Source: Microbacterium sp. Marseille-Q6648
Lineage (GTDB): Bacteria > Actinomycetota > Actinomycetes > Actinomycetales > Microbacteriaceae
Reading direction: 5' to 3'
DNA: 64,000 nucleotides
Assembly: GCF_943181415.1 (NCBI RefSeq)
Contig: NZ_CALPBZ010000001.1
Coordinates: 558,001-622,000 of the forward strand
Position 1 is the first letter of the stretch. Each line of letters begins with the position of its first letter. The notes under the pieces were generated by a model that made no database searches, was not told the DNA's origin, and saw only the letters and a program-made list of their open reading frames with translations. Positions 11,995 through 19,713 of the stretch are shown piece by piece. The position numbers were made by a program, and so were the translations under genes.

Positions 11995-12600
11995 TCTAGG
12001 TTGGCGTCCTGGCGGTTCTGGCAGAAGCAAATGCGATCTGGGTCGCTGTCCCTCCACAAGCTCCACATAGGAGCCGAGCTGGCCGGCATACTCCGGCTTG
12101 AACTTACCTGCCTTGAGCTCCACTACGACGTAGCGCAGCTGTTCGAGATGGAAGAACAGCAGGTCGACGAAGAACTCATCGCCGTCCACGTCGAACGGGA
12201 CCTGCCGGCCGACGAAGCTGAATCCGCTGCCCAACTCTCCGAGGGTCTTTATGGCGCGTTCCACCAGCGCCTGCTCGAGTTCCCGCTCCGCGTGGCCCGG
12301 CTCGATGCGAAGGAAGTCGAAGACGTACGGATCCTTCGTGATCTGCTGCGCGAGCTCGGACGCACCCGGGTCCAGGATGCGATCGAAGTTCGTCGGCGCC
12401 CCGCCGAACCGCAGGTGAGCGGTGGTCTTGATGGGGTGCTCGAGCGTGGCACCGGTCCATCCGTGCGTCAGGGTTTGGCCGGCGTACCAGTCCCGCAGTT
12501 CGGGACCGAGGAGCTTGTCCAGGAGCACGGTGATGTTGCCCTACGGCAATTGCGCAACAGGCTGTTGCGCAATCTCGGTAGGTCCTGGCCCGGTCCGGGC
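11995..12600 (-). pseudogene. YhcG-type PDDEXK nuclease (DUF1016) remnant
   Basis: The open part (start about 12528) reads LRDWYAGQTLTHGW, KDPYVFDFL, ERELEQALVERAIKTLGELGSGFSFVGRQVPFDV, DEFFVDLLFFHLEQLRYVVVELKAGKFKPEYAGQL: the PDDEXK core of the YhcG family, with Asp and ELK in place. Upstream, the same frame continues as TEIAQQPVAQLP-stop-GNITVLLDKL; the family has Trp at the stop, so TGG became TAG at about 12,541. The frame is lost again after YVELVEG and the C-terminus is missing. The gene is therefore truncated at both ends and interrupted. Confidence 0.78.
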
Positions 12601-12644
12601 AAAAGAGGGCTACACCACGCTAAGGGGCACTACTCCAGCATCAG

Positions 12645-13598
12645 TCAGTTTGTAACCTCGGCGATAAGCCAGGCAGCAACAGTGGACCGCCAACGCTCTT
12701 GGTCAGAGTTCCACGTCATCGTGTGATCCGCGTCGAAGACTTCGAGATGAACGAGATCTGGACGCAGCGCTGCAAGCCTGCGAGAGACGGCTGGCGGCGC
12801 CGAGTCGTCATCCGCTCCGTGGCAGATCAGCGTAGGTACTGCCAGCTCCTGCGCGCGCGAGATCCAGTTGAGATCCCCGAGAGGGATACTGCCAGGCAGG
12901 CCGACTGCGCGTGCGAGCAAAGGCGATATGAGCCACGGGAGCGCAAGGAGCCCCGCCGCGGCAGGCAGCCCGGCGCGAGCGCAGTTCGCCTTGATCGTCG
13001 CTACCCAGTCGAGAACGGGCGACTCAAGGACGAGCCCGGCTATCAGCCTCCTGTAACGCGGCCCCGCAGCGAGTTGGAGCGCGACCTGTGCTCCCATCGA
13101 CCAACCGAAGAGAACGACCTGACGCGCGCCCTGATTGATGGCGTACCGGATCGCAGCGTCCACGTCGTCGACTTCGGTGGCGCCGAGGGTTGACCGACCA
13201 GTTCCGCGTCTCGGGCCCTCGCCATCGTTCCTGTAGCTGACGACGAGGGACGTGTAGCCCAGTTCGGTGGTGACTCGCACACCTCGCAGCGTTCCGGCTC
13301 GCGGGCTGCCGAGCCCATGGATGTGGATAGCCCACCTCGTTGACTGCGAGTCGCTGCCATCGATGCGCCACGCTGGCGCAGGCCCCGACGGAGTGGGGAT
13401 GGCGATGTCGTATGCGCTGAGGCCCGCATCGATGGGCGTCAGGAAGTAGATGCCGCTCCACGAGGCGCGCTCTTCGGCTAGCGGTGTGAAGCCCGGTGCG
13501 GTTGCCGTCACTCGACGCGCGATGCGCCCAGGCCTACGCGGCCGGGCCGGGTCGATTCCGCTTCGGGCAAGCGTATTCGTTGGGCGCGACAGTCGCAT
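12645..13598 (-). CDS. Alpha/beta hydrolase
   Basis: About 317 aa from ATG 13598 (the frame stays open to 13808 but would overlap the divergent gene). Motifs: HIHGLGSPRAGT (oxyanion region), GWSMGAQVALQL (nucleophile Ser), ICHGADDDSAPP (acid) and DADHTMTWN (catalytic His). This is a serine hydrolase of unknown substrate, probably cytosolic or peripheral. A second, truncated copy lies at 17,702-18,184 in the same orientation. Its start is only 42 bp from the RCC1-ankyrin gene, so the two must share a control region. Confidence 0.75.
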   Translation of the reverse strand: MRLSRPTNTLARSGIDPARPRRPGRIARRVTATAPGFTPLAEERASWSGIYFLTPIDAGLSAYDIAIPTPSGPAPAWRIDGSDSQSTRWAIHIHGLGSPRAGTLRGVRVTTELGYTSLVVSYRNDGEGPRRGTGRSTLGATEVDDVDAAIRYAINQGARQVVLFGWSMGAQVALQLAAGPRYRRLIAGLVLESPVLDWVATIKANCARAGLPAAAGLLALPWLISPLLARAVGLPGSIPLGDLNWISRAQELAVPTLICHGADDDSAPPAVSRRLAALRPDLVHLEVFDADHTMTWNSDQERWRSTVAAWLIAEVTN

Positions 13599-13640
13599 GA
13601 AAGGCCGGGGCAGCGTTAGCGGGATCGATATGCTCACCGC

Positions 13641-16283
13641 ATGGTTGATCGACCCGCGCGTCCTCCGAGAACCGTCACCGCGATTGCCCTCGGGGATCAG
13701 CATGGACTCGCGCTCCTTGATGACGGGACGATCAGGACCTGGGGAAACGCGTACAAGCCCAGGCATGATCTGGATGAGGTCGTTGCGATTTCCGCCGGTT
13801 CGGTGCACAGCCTCGCGCTATTGCGCGACGGCACTGTCGCGGGCTGGGGGCATAGCGGTGCTGGCCAAGCCGATGTGCCTGAAAGCCTCAGCGGTGTCGT
13901 CGCGATCGCCGCTGGCGGGCGCCACAGCCTGGCACTACGCCGCGACGGAACCGTTGTGGGCTGGGGTGCGAACGATGATGGCCAATCTGAGCCCCCATAC
14001 TTCCTGCGCGACGTAACAGCGATTGCGGCCGGGGGGTGGCACAGCCTTGCACTCCGCAGCGACGGAAGCGTCGTTGCGTGGGGACATCCCGACTCCGACC
14101 AACGCCACGTCCCGTTCGGCCTCAGCGGCGTCATCGCCATTTCGGCCGGATACGAGAACAGCTCCGCGATCCTCGCCGATGGCTGGGTCATCGACTGGGG
14201 AAATGACCATGCGTTTATTGGAGTCCCGGACAGCTTTCGCAATGTCAAATCGATCACCTACGGCTGGAAGCATCGACTCGCGATCCTGGACGACGGCACA
14301 GTCGTCTCCGACGGTGGCTGGGCGGGCGGATTCCCGGTTCCGGCCGACCTCGAAAACGTGGTTGCGATCGCCGGCGCCACGATGGAGGGGAGCCATAACT
14401 CCTTTGTTGCGTTGACTAGCAGCGGCACGATCGTTGTGCTCAAGAGCCCGAGTATCGATTACATGGCCCAGCAGAACTCCGAGATGGGTCTCTCTGCTCG
14501 GCGATGGCCTGCGCTCGAGGTGCCGGCCGATCTCACCGGAGCTGAGGCAAACGATCAACTCGACTCGCCGCAAGGCGAGACCACCTCGACGACGGAGTTC
14601 CGGGACGAAGGAGACCAGCGCGATGAGCCCGACGCGGCCATCACGGCGCGCTCACTCCTCCATTGGTCGGCAGTAGGCGACGAAGCCCAGGTTCGCTCCT
14701 TGCTTGACAACGGTGCCGACCTTGCCGCAGCAGCAGACGAAGACGGCGATGGCGTCCTGCGATATGCGATGGGCACCAAGAGCGCGGGACTGTTCAGTCT
14801 TCTCCTCGGTCGAGGCGCTGATGCCAATGCTCCCAGCACAGGCGCCGCGGGCGAGCCTGGGCTTACGATCCTCCATGCCGTTGCGGGCATCGACTGGGCC
14901 GAAGGGATACGACTGCTGGTCGCGAACGGCGCAGAAGTGGACTCGGCACGTGATATCGGTATCACGCCGATGATGCTCGCAGCCGGAGCAGGTTGTGACG
15001 CCAGCGTGGCCGCGCTTGCCGATCTCGGCGCGGACATTGATGCATGCGACGATGAGGGGGACTCCGTTCTCTTCTATGCCGCGTCCAAGGGTCGTCGGAC
15101 CACCGTTGAGGGACTGCTTGAGCTCGGCGCGGATTGCGACACGGATCCAGGCGACTCAGGCCATACGCCGCTGACAATCGCAGCCCAGATGGCATCACCG
15201 CTCGGACAGCGGATGCCCGATGTCCCGTCGAGCGAGTTCGCACGCATCGTTGTGCAACTGCTTCGTGCCGGCGCCGATCCAGGGCCGATGTATGACGCCG
15301 GCCTCGTGTTGGTAAGGGGTGGCGAGACAGCGCCTCGAAGCGAGGTCAGCAGTCTGGTCAAGAATCACGACCATTGGGCGATCGCCTACCTGACTCCCGA
15401 AGGCCGCGCTCGAGCACCGTGGTTGGAAGCCGGGCCTCGCCGGCGAGAGACCCCTGGATCCGTGACTCTGCGCGAAGACCAGCCGGACAGCTACACATTC
15501 GCGCCCAGAGGTGGCATTCCCTACCGCGCGGACGGGCGTTTGACCGAGATGAGCGCTTTGGTGCAAGCACTCCGCACCGAGTATGACTTTCGCGGCCCCC
15601 TATCGACATCGACGGAACGGTGCCCAGCGGACTGGGATAGCCAACTCGCGGAGGCCGTAGCCAGCAAGAGGCAAGGCAACTTCTTCGACTCCGCCGCGAG
15701 GTATGTCCAGCTGTCTCGGACTTCAGGGGTCGTCTACGTTCAGCTACTCCTCGGGCTATACAAGACTGTCGCCAGCGCGGGGGACGTTGTACTTGCGTAC
15801 CGACTGCTGAGTGACATCGAGCGGATCGTCGGCAACGAGTCACAGACCTCGGACCACGGCGCCCGAATGATCGACGCCGTCGAGAGCGAACACGCACTTG
15901 TTGGGTACCTCCGCGACATAAACGGGAACGCGTCGTACAAGTTGCCGCGCGCGTATCCCGAAATTCTCCGCGACTGGCGTGAGTACCAGCAGCTCGTCCG
16001 CGACACCATGGCAAAAATCAAGAAAATCGACCGTGGCGGCTGCTACATCGCAACCGCGGTCTACGGATCCTACGATGCGACCCCAGTCTTAACGCTTCGC
16101 CGATTCCGCGATCGCGTCCTCGCGCGGTCGCCGATCGGAAAGGTGGCTATCCGCATCTACTACGCAATCAGCCCACCGCTCGCTCGTCACTTTGCGGGTG
16201 CATCTGCGCTAAATCGCGGTGCGAGAACCGCTCTCGACGCGCTTGTCCGCCTGCTCGATCGGCGGGGCTACGGCTCGGAGTAA
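13641..16283 (+). CDS. RCC1 propeller - ankyrin repeat - CFI-box C-terminal protein
   Basis: 880 aa. Residues about 11-290 hold seven RCC1-like units of about 39 aa (pattern V-x-A-I-x-x-G-x-x-H-S-L-A-L-x-x-D-G-x-V-x-x-W-G), enough for a full seven-bladed propeller. An acidic linker follows (about 300-335), then about six ankyrin-like repeats (about 337-560; LLDNGADLA, LLGRGADAN, LVANGAEVD, LADLGADID, LLELGADCD, LLRAGADPG). The region 570-790 is unassigned and partly helical. The C-terminus (about 798-850) is a CFI-box-like domain: GGCYIATAVYGSYD...VLTLRRFRDRVL...IRIYYAISPPLARHFA, Cys about 801. No signal peptide is seen. The function is unknown; the build suggests a large protein-interaction scaffold. 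Confidence 0.8.
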   Translation: MVDRPARPPRTVTAIALGDQHGLALLDDGTIRTWGNAYKPRHDLDEVVAISAGSVHSLALLRDGTVAGWGHSGAGQADVPESLSGVVAIAAGGRHSLALRRDGTVVGWGANDDGQSEPPYFLRDVTAIAAGGWHSLALRSDGSVVAWGHPDSDQRHVPFGLSGVIAISAGYENSSAILADGWVIDWGNDHAFIGVPDSFRNVKSITYGWKHRLAILDDGTVVSDGGWAGGFPVPADLENVVAIAGATMEGSHNSFVALTSSGTIVVLKSPSIDYMAQQNSEMGLSARRWPALEVPADLTGAEANDQLDSPQGETTSTTEFRDEGDQRDEPDAAITARSLLHWSAVGDEAQVRSLLDNGADLAAAADEDGDGVLRYAMGTKSAGLFSLLLGRGADANAPSTGAAGEPGLTILHAVAGIDWAEGIRLLVANGAEVDSARDIGITPMMLAAGAGCDASVAALADLGADIDACDDEGDSVLFYAASKGRRTTVEGLLELGADCDTDPGDSGHTPLTIAAQMASPLGQRMPDVPSSEFARIVVQLLRAGADPGPMYDAGLVLVRGGETAPRSEVSSLVKNHDHWAIAYLTPEGRARAPWLEAGPRRRETPGSVTLREDQPDSYTFAPRGGIPYRADGRLTEMSALVQALRTEYDFRGPLSTSTERCPADWDSQLAEAVASKRQGNFFDSAARYVQLSRTSGVVYVQLLLGLYKTVASAGDVVLAYRLLSDIERIVGNESQTSDHGARMIDAVESEHALVGYLRDINGNASYKLPRAYPEILRDWREYQQLVRDTMAKIKKIDRGGCYIATAVYGSYDATPVLTLRRFRDRVLARSPIGKVAIRIYYAISPPLARHFAGASALNRGARTALDALVRLLDRRGYGSE

Positions 16284-16532
16284 TCTCACGACGTCAAGGT
16301 GCGGTCACCGTCCCCGCGGTACTCGACATGCGCACGACGGCCGGCGCCCGCAACTGGCAAGCCAGCATCCGCGTCGCTGAGCGCCGTCAGCTGCACCAAG
16401 CAGAACCCGCTCACTATTGGTCAGCTCCTCGCTGTTGGCGCGCGTTTGGCTCGCTGGACTAAGGACGCAGCGGATGACGACCGCAACAGTGACGTGGTAC
16501 TCGGAAATCTCTCGCCGATTGCCCGCTCTAGT
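16284..16532. other. Region left of IS481-family element, no gene seen
   Basis: 249 bp between the RCC1-ankyrin stop and the IS. All six frames give only short, unrecognised frames. It ends in the target duplication TCTAGT (16527-16532). Confidence 0.4.
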
Positions 16533-17609
16533 TGTACCCGGCAGTCAGGTTGGTGACACCCGGCTGAGTGGGGTGCCGCTGATGGCTGAGTGGTATCGCT
16601 GAGTGTTGTAGTGCTCGATCCAGGGCGCAAGTGCGGCGGCGCGTTGGTCGTTCGAGGTGAAGATCTGTCGGTATGCCCATTCGGTCTGCAGGGTGCGGTT
16701 GAGTCGTTCAACCTTGCCGTTCTGCCAGGGGCAGTGGGGGCGGATCAGCACGTGTTTGGCGCCGAGCGCGGTGAGCACGTCGCGGACATCGTTGGAGAGC
16801 CGGTAGCTGAAGTGGTTGTCGGTCATGACCCGCTCGATGCGAGTGATGCCACGATCTCGGAAGTATGCGGCGGCCCGCGCGAGGAACGCGGCGCAGGTCG
16901 CGCCCTTCTCGTCCGGGTGGATCTCGGAGTACGCCAGTCGGGAGTGATCATCGACGAGTGAGTGGACGTAGTCGAACCCGATCCGCGCCTTCTTGCGCGC
17001 GGCGGTGTCGCCGGCCGATCTGCCGTGCGCACGCCAGCCACCACCCTCAGGGATGCGGCCCAGCTTCTTCACGTCCATGTGGACCAACTCGCCCGGTCGG
17101 GCGCGTTCGTAGCGGACAGTGGTGGTCTTCGATGCGCGGATGACGACCCCGGTGAGCGGGTCGCACTCGACCAGACGCGGCACGTGATGCCGGCGCAAGA
17201 TCGCGGTGATCGTGCGCGCAGGAACACCTGTCATCACGGCGAGGCGATCGGGGCCCTGCCGCAGCTGGCGACGCACCGTGACCACCCGCAACTCCACCTC
17301 GAGCGGCGTCCGGCGCGGCATGGAATGCGGACGCGAGGACCGGTCACCGAGGCCGGCGACACCCTCAGCCCGGAACCTGTTGACCCAGCGGTGCGCGCAT
17401 TGACGCGACACCCCAAGCTCTTTGGCGACGTGAGAGACCGGACGATGCTGCACCAGCACCCGCTCGACGAGCAGAACTCGGCCACGGACATTCAGTCGGG
17501 CATTAGCGTGAGACACGAGACCTCCTGGCAGTGAAGAACTAGACAGCTCCACTAAGCCAGGAGGTCTCCTCATCTCACAAGAACGTCACCAACGTCCCTG
17601 CCGGGTACA
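16533..17609 (-). mobile_element. IS481-family insertion sequence (1,077 bp)
   Basis: Terminal inverted repeats TGTACCCGGCAG...GTTGGTGAC at both ends (16533 inward and 17609 inward). It is flanked by a 6-bp duplication TCTAGT (16527-16532 and 17610-17615), which fits the NCTAGN target of IS481. One intact transposase gene lies inside. Clean ends and intact gene indicate a recent insertion. Confidence 0.93.
16545..17516 (-). CDS. IS481-family transposase
   Basis: 323 aa from GTG 17516, chosen because AGGAGG lies 4 bp upstream and the product then begins MSHANARLNVRGR, the usual family start. Helix-turn-helix region (VSHVAKELGVSRQCAHRWVNRF), then an rve/DDE catalytic core: Asp in ELVHMDVKKLG, Asp in RVMTDNHFSY, Glu in WQNGKVERLNRTLQTEW. 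It appears intact and so potentially active. It has the same orientation as the IS. Confidence 0.93.
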   Translation of the reverse strand: MSHANARLNVRGRVLLVERVLVQHRPVSHVAKELGVSRQCAHRWVNRFRAEGVAGLGDRSSRPHSMPRRTPLEVELRVVTVRRQLRQGPDRLAVMTGVPARTITAILRRHHVPRLVECDPLTGVVIRASKTTTVRYERARPGELVHMDVKKLGRIPEGGGWRAHGRSAGDTAARKKARIGFDYVHSLVDDHSRLAYSEIHPDEKGATCAAFLARAAAYFRDRGITRIERVMTDNHFSYRLSNDVRDVLTALGAKHVLIRPHCPWQNGKVERLNRTLQTEWAYRQIFTSNDQRAAALAPWIEHYNTQRYHSAISGTPLSRVSPT

Positions 17610-17691
17610 TCTAGTGCGCGCAGTGGACAAGCTAAGCCGTCTGCTACAGCCGCGGCGCGCGTAGTGCATTCGAATTACAGCTGGATGGGGC

Positions 17692-18184
17692 TCAGGAGCG
17701 GCTGGATAGCCAGGCGGCGACAGTGGATCGCCAGCGCTCTTGGCCGGAGTTCCACGTCATCGTGTGATCCGCATCGAAGATTTCGAGCTGAACGAGATCT
17801 GGGCGCAGTGCTGCAAGTTTGCGAGAGACGGCAGGGGGCGCCGAGTCGTCATGCGCTCCGTGGAGGATCAGAGTAGGGACTGCCAGCTCTCGCGCGCGTG
17901 CGATCCAGTCGAGATCCCCGAGAGAGATGGCGCCAGGCAAGCCGACTGCGCGTGCGAGCAAAGGCGACATGAGCCACGGGAGGGCGAGGAGCCCCGCCGC
18001 GGCAGGCAACCCGGCGCGAGCGCAGTTCGCCTTGATCGTCGCGACCCAGTCGAGAACGGGCGACTCAAGCACGAGCCCAGCGATCAGCCGCCCGTAACGC
18101 GGCCGCGCAGCGAGCTGGAGCGCGACCTGTGCTCCCATCGACCAGCCGAAAAGAAAGACGCGACGCGCGCCTTGATCGATGGCG
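17692..18184 (-). pseudogene. Alpha/beta hydrolase, 5'-truncated second copy
   Basis: Reads IDQGARRVFLFGWSMGAQVALQLAARPRYGRL...LILHGAHDDSAPP...DADHTMTWN, very close to the hydrolase at 12,645-13,598. The nucleotide match runs about 17,702-18,184 against 12,662-13,144 and stops at the base where the IS3-family element begins. The nucleophile, acid and His motifs remain but the N-terminal half is gone, so it is not expected to be functional. Confidence 0.85.
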
Positions 18185-18216
18185 GGCGTGAGGAACGAAC
18201 TGGTGACAGTTTCGGT

Positions 18217-19092
18217 TTAGGCCGCGAGTGTGAGCGGCTCGGTTAGCTTGGCTTCGAACTCGATGGGCGTCAACCCGCCGAGGGTGTCCTGGGCTCGCTG
18301 GCGGTGATACTTCCGCTCGATCCAGACGACGATGGCGAGGCGAAGCTCCTGCCGCGTCGCCCACCGCTGCTGGTTGAGGACGTTCGTCTGCAACAGTGAC
18401 CAGAAGCTCTCCATCGCCGCGTTGTCCCCGGCCGCGCCGACGCGCCCCATCGATCCGACCATGTCGTGACGGCGCAGCTCGCGGGCCATCGCCCTGCTCC
18501 GGAACTGGCTGCCCCTGTCCGCGTGCAGGATGCAGCCGGCCACCTCACCGCGGCGGGTGACGGCGTTGCGCACGGCATCGACGGCGAGCTTCGCTGTCAT
18601 CCGATCCGAGATCGAGTAGCCGACGATCCGGTTCGAGAACACGTCCTTGATCGCGCAGCAGTAGAGCTTGCCTTCGCTCGTCCAATGTTCCGTGATGTCC
18701 GTGAGCCAGAGCCTGTTCGGCGCATTGGCACGGAATACCCGTTGCACGTGGTCGTCGAACACGGGAGGGCCGGCCTTCTTGCCCTTGCCCCGCCGGCGGC
18801 GTTGCGCGGACGAGAGGATCCCGGCCTGCGAGCACAGCTTCCACGCCGTCCGGCGACTCATCCGCCAGCCAGCCCGGCGCGCCTCGTCGGCCAGGTATCG
18901 GTAGCCGAACGTCGGGTCCTCGTGGTGCGCATCGTGCAGCGCATTGATCCGATAGGCGCGGAGCACATCCGCGTCCCGGATCGGGTCGCCTCTCCACCGG
19001 TAGTAGGGCTGGCGGGCGAGCTTAAGGACCCGGCACGACACCGACACGGGGATCCCCGCGTCGGCGAGCTCAGCAACGAGCGGGTATGTCAT
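18217..19092 (-). CDS. IS3-family transposase OrfB (integrase core)
   Basis: 291 aa. HTH_21-like N-terminus (GIPVSVSCRVLKLARQPYYRW), then the rve core with Asp in RLWLTDITEHW, Asp in ILHADRGSQFRS and Glu in NAAMESFWSLLQ; the DDE triad is complete. It starts 4 bp inside OrfA (ATGA). It may also be made as an OrfAB fusion by -1 frameshifting at CCCAAAA just before the OrfA stop. Confidence 0.93.
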   Translation of the reverse strand: MTYPLVAELADAGIPVSVSCRVLKLARQPYYRWRGDPIRDADVLRAYRINALHDAHHEDPTFGYRYLADEARRAGWRMSRRTAWKLCSQAGILSSAQRRRRGKGKKAGPPVFDDHVQRVFRANAPNRLWLTDITEHWTSEGKLYCCAIKDVFSNRIVGYSISDRMTAKLAVDAVRNAVTRRGEVAGCILHADRGSQFRSRAMARELRRHDMVGSMGRVGAAGDNAAMESFWSLLQTNVLNQQRWATRQELRLAIVVWIERKYHRQRAQDTLGGLTPIEFEAKLTEPLTLAA

Positions 19093-19394
19093 TTTGGGGA
19101 GCCACCGAGGCGCAGGTTCGCCTGCGACAGATACGCCGCCGCTCGCCTGAGGACCTCGTTCTCCTGCTCGAGCAACCGGATCCGCTTCTTCAACTCCCGC
19201 GCCTCCGCTGCGTCTGCAGCGGTCTGACCAGGACGGTTGCCGTATTCGACGTCGGCCTGACGGAGCCAGTTCTGCAACGTCGCTTCGCTGATGCCGAAGT
19301 CAGTGGCGATCTGCTTGATGGTGACGCCGCTCTCGCGGCTACGAGCGACCGCGACAACGTCCTCGCGGAACTCTCTGGGATAGGGACCAGGCAT
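19089..19394 (-). CDS. IS3-family transposase OrfA
   Basis: 101 aa from ATG 19394 (GAGGATG upstream). Helix-turn-helix (GVTIKQIATDFGISEATLQNWLRQ) and a C-terminal leucine-zipper-like segment (ARELKKRIRLLEQENEVLRRAAAYL) typical of IS3 OrfA. The last codons CCA AAA TGA contain a C-CCA-AAA slippery heptamer directly at the OrfB start. Confidence 0.9.
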   Translation of the reverse strand: MPGPYPREFREDVVAVARSRESGVTIKQIATDFGISEATLQNWLRQADVEYGNRPGQTAADAAEARELKKRIRLLEQENEVLRRAAAYLSQANLRLGGSPK

Positions 19395-19462
19395 GATGAC
19401 ATCCTCCCCGCCAGCGCCTCCCGGCACTAACGATCAGTTGTCACCAATTCCTTCCTCACGCC

Positions 19463-19713
19463 CATGCCACACCAACTTTGAGCATGCTCAACCAGGAGGT
19501 ACTCACCCAGCACTGATGATCGGAGTGGCCGGCACTCCACCCAGCCGCGCGAGGGCGCGCCCGAGTTTCATGGGGACGCCTGCTAGAGCCTCAACAGTTG
19601 TGCGACCGTCTCGGGTCGGTCGTTCGCGCGCTCGCCCGTCGGCTCCGGTGAGATCTCGCGTACCTCCCACAGGAAGCCGCTATGCCGGCTGTTCAGAAGG
19701 AGGTGCCCACACC
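19463..19713. other. Non-coding start of the conjugative module, with two dyad symmetries
   Basis: TTGAGCATGCTCAA (19478-19491) is a perfect palindrome. GGAGTG-5-CACTCC (19522-19538) is a perfect stem-loop. No reading frame is convincing. The segment precedes a long one-way gene run, so it could hold its promoter, an operator or an origin of transfer. Which of these it is cannot be told from sequence alone. Confidence 0.45.

Larger units (their letters stand above)
18185..19462 (-). mobile_element. IS3-family insertion sequence (about 1,278 bp)
   Basis: Imperfect terminal repeats: left GGCGTGAGGAACGAACTGGT, right (reverse strand) GGCGTGAGGAAGGAATTGGT. It carries OrfA and OrfB. The left edge was placed where similarity to the intact hydrolase stops. 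Left and right flanks share no 3-4 bp direct repeat, so one side has probably been rearranged since insertion. Confidence 0.88.

Noticed and set aside
12699-13193. Plus-strand frame over the hydrolase and the similar one at 17,740-18,246
   Set aside because: They are antisense to the two hydrolase copies and match only because those copies match.
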